From positions 320,501 to 384,500 of the forward strand of contig CAJQUW010011313.1 in assembly GCA_907163375.1 (NCBI GenBank): a DNA stretch of 64,000 bases. Direction: 5' to 3'. Below the pieces are notes generated by a model that was not told the origin of the DNA, did not search any database, and was given only the letters and a program-made list of their open reading frames with translations. The stretch comes from Prostheceraeus crozeri (taxonomy: Eukaryota; Platyhelminthes; Polycladida; Euryleptidae). Of this stretch, positions 23,719 through 34,650 are shown in pieces. Both the position numbers and the translations under genes were made by a program. The stretch's first letter is position 1; each line of letters starts with the position of its first letter.

Positions 23719-25723
23719 GTAAGTTTTCATCTCTTTTATAATTCCAACACAATATTGTGCAAATAAGGACAACATGTGTGCACAACTGGACACTCAACAT
23801 GCATAGTACGCGAGACAATTTGTAAATGTAGAATTCTCCGTAAATTTCGCAAATTGTCCAGAAATGTCTTTCTTGCATTTCGCTCAAAGAAATGAATGAA
23901 ATGAATAGATGACAAGAGGTTTGGAGTATCAGTATTGTTATCAATCGTGATGTGAAAAATGCCTGGTGAATTTACACATCAAAATTGCTAAAGATTAGGT
24001 TCACATATACAGCTTAAGTGATTGTTACGATGTGACTGATGAATTTGTTCATATGGCTTATAAGTCATAAATATTTATTCTGAAGTACAGCAGAAAACGG
24101 AAAGCAATGGCCCCAAGGGCACTTACAAGCAAGCGCTGATAGCACATGTAATACAAAATATACATACGCAAGTAAAGTTTGCCTTCATATACAAAATGCA
24201 TGTGACATGTATTTTTACAAATTTACAGTGATTACTGATCAATTAAGATATACGCACATTATATACCATCATATACAAAATGCATGTGACACATATGTTT
24301 ACAAATCTATATAATGATCACGTCATGATCAAAATTCAGTGGGTGGTAGTCTTCACAGTGGAACAAAAGGAAATAAATGTTTACCATCTCAAATGCAAAA
24401 GTAAATGTAAGAAATTATCTAAAAAAACAATTGTACTTTACTGATCATGCTCACAATATAGACAGATTCACTGGATCAATTGAAATCAAGTCTCTTCTTG
24501 ATCTTCAATTCTGACTCCCAATCTATGATCTGGCTCGTGATCTTCCGCCAGTAGACTGCGGCACATCGTGGGAAGTGGTTTGGATCCAACTTCGAAATAT
24601 TACGAGTATCTTCAAATCTGTTTCTAAGCATTGATTTATCCAGGATCTTTGAGGGTGCAAACGAGCAAGAGTGATATTGGTCAGTGCTTTATAAGCGTGC
24701 GCATTTCTGGATACAAACAAATCAAGTCTGCTTGAGGAACGATGGAATTATTTCTGAAGTCATGTCTTTTTAACAGGGGCCGTAACGAAGTCAAGTGAAT
24801 AATGATTGTAAAGAATAATTTGAAAACGTTCTTCGTCTTGTCCTTTGATCCTTTCTTGATAGAACGGTGATAGCGAAAATCATGTACATTTTACAGAAGC
24901 AAATTTCGCTGTCCTGTAATCCTGCATAAGAATTTGACAACATTAATGTACTTTCATGCGGATAAACAGCAAAAGTCTAAAATTTGTATACCTAAACAAG
25001 ATACTCGTATTTTAGCATAAACATTAGCTTTCGTAATGAAGAATATGGTTTTTGATTCTTTGACCAGTAAACGAGTCAACGTAATAGGTGTTCGTCAAAC
25101 TTAATACAGTATTGCTACGTTTCCCGAAGTGCCGCTATATTTCAGAAATTCATTAACAGCAAATTTTCCAATCTCTTGTAAGCCTTCATCGCAACTGATG
25201 AACGCTCTCTCAGAAATCAGCACTCTCTGTGCATCGGAATTAGGCGGTCTGACTATCGTTAGTGAGCACCAGAGGGATAATTCTCAAGGAATCGTTAATG
25301 GCAATCAAGGACATTAAATCTTGTAAGGAATTGGAGTATTGAAATGATAATAATGATGGAGAGACAATGATTGATTTAATTATACTTTGTCGGCGACTGC
25401 TGGATAGGCGAAGAAATCTTGATGATCGGAAGACGTGTGTAAGTTCGTGAAATTCTCTTCCTCTGAGTAGTGCCATCAACAAATTCTCATACGATGATGA
25501 AAATCATCCCAGCAGCCATTTGTAATAGAATATCATGCTTACTAATTGAAGTAGTCCTAATGGGGACTGATGGCGTTCTCTAATCCGCAAGTGTACAATT
25601 GCAATGCTGCTGTAACCATTGGATTAATCAGTTCTTAAAAGAACTCCATGGAGCTTTCTCGAGGCAACGAATTAAAATTGATCAGCTTTGGCCCAACATC
25701 TGGTAAAAATGGAAATCTTGAGA
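23719..25723. other. WASHC5 intron with a possible retroelement 3' end
   Basis: Mostly featureless. On the minus strand, around 24650-24490, a frame reads DPNHFPRCAAVYWRKITSQI and then stops. About 400 nt further on, near 24080-24073, is a polyadenylation-like AATAAA. This could be the 3' end of an unclassified retroelement, but no diagnostic motif is present. A local duplication occurs at 24183-24335. Confidence 0.3.
24183..24335. repeat. Diverged tandem duplication, period about 84 bp
   Basis: The block CATATACAAAATGCATGTGA starts at 24186 and again at 24270. Each is followed by similar TTTTTACAAAT/GTTTACAAAT and a GATCA-containing end. Confidence 0.75.
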
Positions 25724-25731
25724 CTTGTAAC

Positions 25732-28078
25732 CAGGGCTGTGGAACCGGAGCCGGAGCCTTAAGGAGCCGATGGTTTTGGTCGGAGCCGTAGCCGATTTAT
25801 CACAAAGGCTCCGGCTCCGGCTCCGATAGTTTGAGCTTTGATATAAATCTAGAATTTTGAAAGTTATTAATTGGCATCATAAAAAAATTAAATCATTTGA
25901 AATCAAAAGATATGTCTTTTAAGTATACCAATGATCTGTCCTCCACGATATCTTTCTTTGCAGTTGCCGCCTTCTTTTGTATTATATTTATTACATATTT
26001 ACACACATGTGTAATATTTTTTTATTGCATATGTTTCGTAAGACTAATTTCCATATTGACAACGTATTCTCCAAAATCCATTAATTTGAAGACTTGTTAT
26101 ATGCATGCTAACTAGATGATTGTAGATTCCTAGAGACAAGTCGCCAGTCATTTATGTGCACATTTCCAGTTCAGTCAGCAAAGATAATATAGCTACATTT
26201 CTTGCGCAATGTCTTAAATCTAATACGGTTACTATGTAGGCTATCATCTATCGGTATGGCTACTGGCAGAAGCTACTGGCATCTGTGACAATGCCAATTT
26301 CCTTAGATTGTATTGTAGGCTCTTGTGCAGTCCCCCACCTACATTTTTCAAAACAATCGATTATTCAATTTGATCAATTTTGATTGGAGGGATAACTCTT
26401 CACACTCACACGAATGACCTGACTACAAGTCCTCACATGGCTATAGCAATAAGCGACCCAGCCACTTCTAGTAGCGCCCTATTATTTTAAAGGTATCTCA
26501 TTCACAATGAATTTCCTTTGACTTCAAAATTCAAAGGGTATATTTCAATGCGAAAAACCCGAAGGCAAATTACAATGTTGACTTGCTGACGAAGTTTGCG
26601 ACCATGACATCGCAATTACCCACGTAGATTTTTACAACAGCACGGAATGCTTCACTCAAACCGGTGATGCTGAAACGGACATCCAATGGTGCTGCATCTT
26701 TTGACAAGAGAAAAAATGGGGGGGGGGAGGACTGCACAAGAGCCGTATCGTGCAATAATATTTCCCCAAATGTCATAGACCTGTGGATTTCAAGAATTTT
26801 CATTATTATTTTTTCCGTCTGTCAACACTTTATGCTGATATCATGCTGACTTATATGTAAACAATAAAAAAAGACTGAGACGCTCTCAATAAAGCCGCCT
26901 TTTGACCTCCCTTTTCTATTGTCTGTGACATTAAACCGCACGCGCATTCGAAAGCTAGCAAAGTAGATGGGATTTCTGCTCGGTGCTCGCAGTCAAATTT
27001 TTATTATGCATAGCACCCTGCAACATACTGTGTGATACTCCGAGTTCAGTTTCATCAGCCTAACCATCATCAGAGGAATAGTGGTAATGTGTTATACATA
27101 AATTGAATATGATAATATACATGAATCATTGATGAATTATTTAGTGCAACTTTACGCCATAATGAAAAATACGAAATTAATATAATGTAAGTTAGGCCTT
27201 AACTTATTAAGTATGCTGCATAGAATTACAAAACTTGTCCTAAATTAGATATTTTTGATTTTTTTAAATATAATTTTCAATCGTACATTTCTAGCCTACA
27301 CTGCAATGAGGCTATCTAAATTACAATTTCTACAGATGATGAGTCGTGGACTACCCACCGATCATATTATTCATGGACCAACAGACTATTGAATAAAGCA
27401 ATAACAAATAACAATAACAACCTAAGCTAGCCTATATACACTTTAATATTCAATAAAGCAATTGATATCTTTATTGATACGGTATATTTGGCTATATAGC
27501 CGATACCCTTTCCATGTTCGAGTAGATACAGGCCCTATAAGCTATTTAGAGGCATACGCTATCCAGTTTCATATTCAAGCTTTGTTAAAAAGCTTATACT
27601 ACTATTCGGCCCCTGTGACGGCTAATTACATGTAGGTATATCATCATCACTCATGTGGTCTTATTTAATGTAGCCTCGTAGTAGACTGGTTGCAGGCTAG
27701 GCCAATTTATATTTAGCCAGTGCGGGAGATCTTTATCTAATTTAACCAATCCTGGCTATAACATTATTTCATCTTTCAGAGATAGTCAATTCATGCAAAA
27801 ATATATGACAAGTATGTTATTTGTCATTATATTAGGCTATTATCATTTTTATTATTAACTTAAGTCGTTGCTTGTTAATGAAAACTAATTTGATGATTGT
27901 AGCAAGCCTCTGAGGGCCACACTGTTATCCAAAAAACCCGTTCAACGGATCCAGGATAACCAGCATAGATAGAACCTGAATTTGAAGTCGGAGCCGGAGC
28001 CGGAGCCGAGCCGGAGCCTTTCACATCAATGTCGTGGAGCCGGAGCCGATGAGATAACGCATCGGCTCCACAGCCCTG
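25732..28078. mobile_element. Non-autonomous hAT element with GAGCCG-rich ends
   Basis: Starts CAGGGCTGTGGA (25732-25743) and ends with its exact reverse complement (28067-28078). It is flanked by a perfect 8-bp duplication CTTGTAAC (25724-25731 and 28079-28086), the hAT signature. Just inside each end are arrays of GGAGCC/GGCTCC units (25749-25828 and 27988-28064), GC-rich against an AT-rich interior. The 2.3-kb interior has no transposase-like frame. The frame at 25897-26115 is a hydrophobic stretch without motifs, and a run of ten G lies at 26718-26727. The terminal design matches the element at 59157-59896, pointing to a shared transposase source. Confidence 0.9.
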
Positions 28079-28086
28079 CTTGTAAC

Positions 28087-28580
28087 ACTACTCATTCTTA
28101 CTGTTTATATACTAATCCAAACACTGCCGCATGCACGCTCAAAACAGACGTCTAATATACTGTACCGACTGCAGATGCTGGTATTGGAATACAATAGGAC
28201 AATGGTCACCATAGGTAAAGGAAATTAAAAATGGATGTTATAAAACAACAGGAAACCGATGGATAAAAAATGGAAAAGTGGAAGTAAAACATAGAACTAC
28301 AATGATGCTACTACACCGATTACAAGTGATCCAATGCTACACTATCTGGACTACACATGTTGGATAATGATAATAGTGGACAAGTGGAAAGTGGATAATG
28401 GAGGTAAACAATAGAACTACAATGACACTCTATTACACCGAAAGCAATCGAAGTGGACACTACACCTAAGACTACTCATGGAAAATGCTATTTCTTCACT
28501 TGAATTTATTATCGCCAGTTACAAATTAAAAAATGTTAGTTCATTGGCATTTTCCGTAACTGCGTCAAGAATATGTTTAA
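28087..28580. repeat. Intron sequence with a partial 120-bp duplication
   Basis: Two imperfect copies of a segment containing AACATAGAACTACAATGATG / AACAATAGAACTACAATGAC followed by ACTACACCG / ATTACACCG (about 28265-28325 and 28385-28445). Nothing else recognised. Confidence 0.6.
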
Positions 28581-29010
28581 CTTAAAGTCTACATTTCACT
28601 GGCAGTCGCTGCAGGTGCAGCAGATAAGTGAGACGCCGTCACGTGATTGAAGCGCAGCATGACATAGCTATGAAACAGCTGCATGTGCAGCACCTGATTT
28701 ACATCACGAACAGCAAGTCAGCTGCTGCACTGTCCACTCACATGTGTTGACATGATGGACGATGACCTGTCAGGTTACTGTAACAAAATCTAAAGATAAA
28801 ATATAGAGAATTAACCAATCAGATGACTCCATCATTCCAGCAGGATGCAAAAAAATAAACTTGGGTCTAATCACTGAGCTGCACATGAACTGGCGCTGCA
28901 GCACCGACGTCATGTTCTGTGTTAGAAGAATTTACGATAAACGTCACAACTAGGTGATTTTCGTCATCAGCTGCACAGCATATGAACTGTCAGTGTAAAG
29001 CAGTCCTTAG
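28581..29010. repeat. Short inverted-repeat element rich in E-box hexamers
   Basis: The ends are imperfect inverted repeats: CTTAAAGTCTACATTTCACT.. (28581-28606) against CTAAGGACTGCTTTACACTG.. read from the other strand (29010-28986), about 19 of 26 positions alike. This suggests a small MITE. The interior has an unusual density of CANNTG hexamers: CAGGTG 28612, CACGTG 28640, CAGCTG 28676, CATGTG 28682, CACCTG 28691, CAGCTG 28719, CACATGTG 28739, CAGCTG 28968. No clear target duplication was found. The right end has been separated from its flank by the hAT insertion at 29013. Confidence 0.45.
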
Positions 29011-29012
29011 GG

Positions 29013-29322
29013 CAATGGTGGGCAACCAAGTTGGGATAGCGGGCCAGCAATTTTAAGGGGCAGTGGTATAGGCTTAATATTGCCTATTGTATAGGCTATT
29101 AATATTAATACGTGCTTTTAAGTGCACATATGGACTGCTGTACCGTGCATGCATATATAGTGGTAGTATTACATAACAAAATTTTACATGTTGTAAGTAT
29201 ACAGCAGCACTGTACGCAGCTAATTTGTTTAATATTAAGGAATCATTATTTACTTTCTACAATTCATCTGAGTATTGAAGAACGTAATATAGAAGAAGTA
29301 ATGTAGTAGAAGCCCACCACTG
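29013..29322. mobile_element. 310-bp hAT MITE with perfect 8-bp duplication
   Basis: The left end CAATGGTGGGC and right end GCCCACCACTG form an 11-bp inverted repeat with one mismatch. The CAGTGGTGGGC form is a familiar hAT terminus. The flanks are identical, CCTTAGGG at 29005-29012 and 29323-29330. The interior is AT-rich and non-coding. It has inserted at the end of the preceding inverted-repeat element, so the two insertions are ordered in time. Confidence 0.9.
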
Positions 29323-29330
29323 CCTTAGGG

Positions 29331-32300
29331 AATTTCAACGAATAAATTGGTCTACAAGAGGGAACAATGTAAACATGGGAATCATATAGTTGCTTTGTCT
29401 CATACTATTAAAGCCTATGATATGGGATATTGTTGAAATAACAAAGGAAGGATGATAGTCGAGCATTTATGAGATAATTTGCTGTGTTTCTTGCTGTAAG
29501 CGCGTGAATATGGCAGAAAAATCGAAGTCCTGTCATTCAGATGATGATAGTCGGCGTAAATTTGAGAAGTTTTTACTCCTCATCTTTCATATCAATTTCA
29601 TAAGTACCCGTAAGCAATTTCATGAGTTCTAAATCATCGATTCGTGAAATCATTTCTACACATGTAAGTTATCGAATTTCCCTAATACCAGGTCTCATAC
29701 ATCTATTCGAAAATTTTGTAAACATGCGTTCTTTTTTTAGTTAAGACCAATGATTCCAGAGAGCAGATGAGGAGAACACTTTTAGAAATCCGATCTCTTT
29801 CGCTTTCATTTAAGATAGTAGGCCCAACTTTTAATTGATGGTCCGGTGCCGAACTAATCTTGGTCAAAGTTGTTAGCTCTTAAGATAAATCAGATTTGGA
29901 ATCCTGCTTTAGTTCTGAATACTTGTATTATGACGGTATATCGTAAGGTAGCTTATGAAAATAAAGTAGTGAGTGAAGTCTTGATACTTCTCTTTTCTCA
30001 TTTATCTCTGTCCGAATTTATCAAACTTGGTCTCATTGAGTTTCGGCAGAATTTAATTGACATCTTCTCTCTTGACCACTAATAAATGAAACATATTATC
30101 GTGTGGTATGACATGTGAGATGCATTTAACCAAGTCCCAGACTTCAGCTGCTGTTTGTGTTGCTGACACCCGTGAATGCTGTACCGCCAACGATCTTCTC
30201 TTGCTCCTAAACGCAGTTTTATTTCATGACCACCGTAAGAAAAGCATCGAATTTGTAATATTCCTCTGACTTGTGGAACATTTGCAGCAAGTTTTCTGTC
30301 ACCAAAGAGACCTTTTCTGACTGAGTTTGACGAAAATATAGCGGGAAAGTAGAAGTAGACCTACCTGAGGTCTCACCAGGTCACTGACAAGGTGCCGATT
30401 AAGAGATACCCTTAAAGTAAAGCATTGTAATCAAAAGAATTCTCAAATCACTGAAAGCTATTCTTTATGCACTTCGCATCGTAGTGACTTGTGAATGACT
30501 ATGGTGTAGTAGTGTTATCTGTGCGCATGTTCTTCAGATGCCGGTCTAGTCTTCAAATATCATATCATCGATGAAATTGAAAACCGTGTTATCTCAATAT
30601 GATATCTTTAATGAGTTTTATCACCAGGTACTCAGATACCACGAATAGCAACGAATTTTCAAAAACTGGCAGTAATATTCTGTTTATAAATGAAGTGACG
30701 AAATTAGAAGCTTCACTTCCTTTTTGGACTCTATAGATTAGAAAATATCGTTTTCATGATGCTAAGCGGACAGAAAAAGCTTGGCAAATCGATATTTCAA
30801 GTTTTCAGATTGTTCCGGCAATTTTTATTGTACTCTTATGTTCAGTAATTCGATCAGTACCAATCGTTCGCATCTTGTGTTTGTGAAGCAATCCCTAAAT
30901 AGCATCGGTCTGTTGTATGTCACGTTACTTGATGACACAGACAGGTTGCCTGTAAAATTAGTTTTCATAATATAGCTCACGCAGATTGTCTGCTAACATG
31001 AAAGTGTCCAGATGCTTGTCATGAGCACGAATCTAAAATTGTCTTTTTTCTACTTATGTGTTTGTACGCATGCGAATAAATTCATGATTACACATATGAC
31101 TTTTGATCAACACTCACTGAATTTCTACGTCACGATCATTTTCTCCCACATATGCCAGACCAGGGATACCAACTGGTCATTATTGAGTCACTTTTTCTCG
31201 TGAATTTTCTGGTCACTATTTTGACCGACTTAAGTTGGCAACCCGGATCTAAACTTATCACCTAATGAACGCACCAGATTTTCTTTCCCACCCTTTCACT
31301 CAGTTGAAATTTCACAACTGCTTTAAGGGATGCTGAGTACTTCTCACGGGAGTGGATTGGAAATGTCCAAATTTCTGACAGTCTTCTAACCTTTGGAAAT
31401 TGGAATGCGTTATCGTGAAAATATTGGTCACGAAAATTGAGGATGAATGACCGCTAGGAGTGTTGGATAATAAGTATCTGTTTTGTCACAACTTTCAAAT
31501 TGAGAGCTTTTATCTCGATAACTTCAATGACTTTAGAATTAGAAATATGCATTTAACACAACAATGGTGAACTTATTCTACGCCTCAGTATCCGCTGATC
31601 CCTAATGAAATAGCTGAAATTTTCAAATCGCTTTAGTAAAACAACTTGCGAAGAGAATCAGTGGAATTGTTTAAAACAGGCAAAGGTTAATACTTGAAAT
31701 ATTCAGAGAAAGTTATCTTTGTACTTTCTGCTTTTGTCATCGAGCGAGCTCATGAAAAAGAAGAATTTCTCACCATGAGTTGAGATAAAAGATGGGATTT
31801 TCTTCTCTGATTCTAAGCTGCTCTCAAAATCATTGCTTTCATATGAATTCAAATTGGTTATGGGGTAATGCGGCAAGGTTCGATAAGACATCAGCTAAAA
31901 TCGCTGGTCATTAATTTTTCATCCATATACAAGTTTTTGAAAATGGTGTCATCCCTAAGAGTACCCCGTATGACCATTTTTTTCCTCTGCCACCTTTGTA
32001 CATCACAATCACAGATTTCAAAGCACATTTTCTCCTGCACTCACTTAGACAATCATCAAACCGCGGCACTTGTGGGTTGCCCCTGTCGGTCATCCGCCGC
32101 TCTAAGAGGGCGCTTTATCAATGCCCCCTCCCCCCTTAACACCTGATGCCCCTAAACCCCTCGTGACAGCAACGAAAGGTTGGCACGACACCATCACCAC
32201 CACCAGCACCACGAGAAACGGAGAAGTAAGTAATACTTGACTTGCAAATTATTTCTTTGCAGCAATGCAACGTTGCGGCATTAAACAATTATATTCTTGG

Positions 32301-32420
32301 ATGGAAGATGCCAATAGCTATTCTTAGTTTTTGTTCAACACGCTTTATATGAATGGTGAAATCTCAGTGATTAGTTCACAGTGAAATATCAGTCATCTAA
32401 AGATATCTCATAAGCATTCA
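29331..32420. other. WASHC5 intron, mostly featureless
   Basis: No coding match. A short stretch at 31158-31247 begins CAGGGATACCAACTGG and ends AGTTGGCAACCCGG, with GGTCACT repeats between. It may be a tiny foldback element, but I saw no duplication of the flanks. A GC-rich patch at 32080-32220 (C-runs, ACCATCACCACCACCAGC) stands out from the AT-rich background but has no frame or known motif. Confidence 0.45.
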
Positions 32421-32422
32421 AA

Positions 32423-33096
32423 ATGAAAGCAAATTCAATAGTTATAGTAGATTCAGTAGATGGATTCTGCTACTTGGGGAGCAGAATGACTGCCAGGGGT
32501 GAAGCGGCAGTACCAGCGAGAACACGGCTTGGATGGATGAAACTTCGAGAGATAGGTGAATTGTTGTTTGGACGCAGATTCTCGCTGAAAATGAAAGGGA
32601 TGGTATATCAGAGCTGCGTAAGGCCAGTGATACTACATGGTAGTGAGACTTGGTGCTTGCGAGAGGTTGAAATCAGTATTTTGAGGAGGACTGAGAGGGC
32701 GATGATCAGAGCAATGTGTGGGACGAAACTCATGGAGAGAAAGAATAGCAATATTTTGATGAGAATGCTTGGATTGAAAGAGGAAATCGGGCAGTTGGCG
32801 AAATCGAATGCAGTCGGTTAGTGCGGTCACGTTTTGAGGAAGGAAGAAGGCGACATTCTCCAGAAAGCACTTAACTTTGAAGTTCAGGGACAGCGGAAGC
32901 GAGGCCGGCCAATTCGCATGTGGCGAAAACAAGTTGAGGAAGAGGTGAGGAAGATTGGTTTTAAAAAAGAAGATGCATAGAACAGGTCAAAATGGAGAGA
33001 AGGTGTGAGAAGGGTTTCCGTGCAATGAGGTACATCCGGCCACCCTCGCTCGTCGGGGACAAAACCGGATTCAAACTGCTTTAATGATGATGATAG
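32423..33096 (+). mobile_element. RTE-like LINE 3' fragment with (GAT)n tail
   Basis: Frame 32423-32821 encodes the RT C-terminal region: GFCYLGSRMTARGEAAVPAR, MVYQSCVRPVILHGSETWCL and RRTERAMIRAMCG. It shifts frame near 32815 and continues GHVLRKEEGDILQKAL, QRKRGRPIRMWRKQVEEEV and then NRSKWREGV. A short 3'UTR ends in ATGATGATGATAG (33083-33096). The order CYLG, LHGSETW, GHVLR, GRP..W and the trinucleotide tail fit RTE-like LINEs. The 5' end is truncated near 32423. At least one frameshift, so inactive. Confidence 0.8.
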
Positions 33097-33262
33097 TGCT
33101 TGCAGATATTTACACCTAGATTTTAGAAGATAGCGATCGATAGTAGTAATTAAAATGAAATGTGGTTTTAGAGGGGAGCATAAAATGGTGTTGGCGCTTG
33201 ATATTTTGAAATTGATTTTTACAAAAAATGATCGAAATGTCATGTATATTGTCGAATTTGAT

Positions 33263-33302
33263 AATTATGGATCTATTCGACGGATCGAATAGATCCATAA
33301 TT
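33263..33302. other. Perfect 18-bp-arm hairpin
   Basis: Arms 33263-33280 (starting AATTATGGATC) and 33285-33302 are exact complements around the loop CGGA. The structure is far stronger than expected by chance and has no terminator-like T-run. It could be a relic of a foldback insertion. Confidence 0.85.
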
Positions 33303-33689
33303 GAATTGTTAGCTTCAACAAGATACAGCAACAATGGAGTATTGGAATTAATTTTACCCACAAGTACATGCGGTGGTGTTGATGAAGGCATCTGTTTAAT
33401 GTGTGTGGCTTCCATAGTATGGTGGCTAGGACTTGTCCTTGTATCTTATGACAGTGTTGCAGTCTCCCGAGAATCATTGGAAATCACCGGGGATATCGGG
33501 CCTGCTACTACCGTTACGACTAGGAATCTAATGAAATTCAGGTGAATAAATTGTATGATTTTACCGGAGTTCCGGTGCAGTTCAACATTTTGTGACAGTA
33601 CAATTCCAGCAGCACCCCTACCGTATAACAATCATATTTCTACCTATCGCAAATTATTTTCAATGCTTACTGAGAAATCTGAGAAACAG

Positions 33690-34440
33690 AAGAGATTGAA
33701 ACCGGCCGATTTCCTCTGACCGGACCGGCGGCCGGCATGCTCAAGGCAGGATGCCGGAAACAGGCCGGCCACAATCCCTTCTCAGGCCGGTTTCATACCA
33801 GTAACAAGTCACTTAAGTGCTGGTGAGGCTAATATTTAGCCTTTGAAGCTTATTAATCGATATGCCTACAAGATCCAATCAAAATTATTTAGGCCTAGCT
33901 AGCATAAGCATGCGGACAAACCTTCTGCATGGAATAATATTTTTACTTATAGGCTTACCATACCAATTGCATAACTCAGATGAGAAGAGACAGTAATGAT
34001 GTCCATGAGGAACTCTCTGTAGGAATGCGTCTCACTGACAGGAATACAGTACAAAACTTTGCTTGATCATTGGTTCTCCACAAATTGATGTAGCCTAAGT
34101 ATACAGTGTCATTAGCCAAATCACAGATAAAAGTATCTCAAAGCTCGTTAGTTGCATGTAAGACCTAGAATGCCAGATTTCAATTAAATGCACATCTTAA
34201 TCATAAGTAGTCAGGAAGTGGGGAGAGAGAGGATGGTTCATCTCTTTTCCCACTTTTTGACTACTTAGTGATCAAAAGTCGTGTTTCAACGAAGAATTCT
34301 CTTGCTTGATGATGAATTTGCTAATTGTTTAAGATAATACATAATTTTTAAGATAATACATAATAATACATATATTATAAAAGGCGGCCTAAAATGCAGA
34401 CCGGACCGACACGGTGGCCGGGGCCTGCTGCAGAATATGA
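33690..34440. repeat. Candidate element with GC-rich CCGG-rich ends, next to exon C
   Basis: Two GC-rich patches, 33700-33795 (CCGGCCG, GACCGGACCGG, GGCCGGC) and 34383-34433 (GGCGGCC, GACCGGACCG, GGCCGGGGCC), bracket about 590 bp of AT-rich sequence. The shared ACCGGACCG motifs and CAG/CTG-like tips suggest a non-autonomous DNA element. The termini do not form a clean inverted repeat and the flanking duplication is not convincing. Confidence 0.3.
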
Positions 34441-34475
34441 ATATCTGCATTGAAATGTAAATTTGTATTTTTCAG

Positions 34476-34650
34476 CGTGCCATTGACAGCTTTGGACTGA
34501 GCGGAATCGATCGTCTCATCAGCTTCATGATAGTGCGCGATCTTCAACTGTTAATCTACCAGTGCAGAGTGCTGTTTGAAAAAGATAAAGTCTTCAGGGA
34601 ATCGCTGGATAGCCTTCGGAAGCAAGCAGAGCCGCTATCTGGATTACTCG
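34476..34650 (+). CDS. WASHC5: WASHC5 (strumpellin) internal exon C
   Basis: Begins RAIDSFGLSGIDRLISFMIV (phase 0), the counterpart of the human GLNGLDRLLCFMIV region, and runs to KQAEPLSGLLG. The acceptor is TTTTTCAG (ending 34475) and the donor GTAAGA (from 34651). Its 175 nt leave one base of a split glycine codon (phase 1), completed by the GT opening exon D. This exon is less conserved than exons A and B, as expected in this segment. The frame is open throughout. An in-frame internal methionine at 34527 is not a start. Confidence 0.93.

Noticed and set aside
25897..26115. Membrane protein inside the GAGCCG-ended hAT element
   Set aside because: The hydrophobic composition follows from T-rich sequence. 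No motif or support.
26718..26727. Run of ten G as a functional G-tract or G-quadruplex
   Set aside because: A single homopolymer run without further G-tracts nearby. Likely slippage.
31158..31247. Foldback MITE with CAGGGATACCAACTGG end
   Set aside because: The ends are only loosely inverted and no target duplication could be found.
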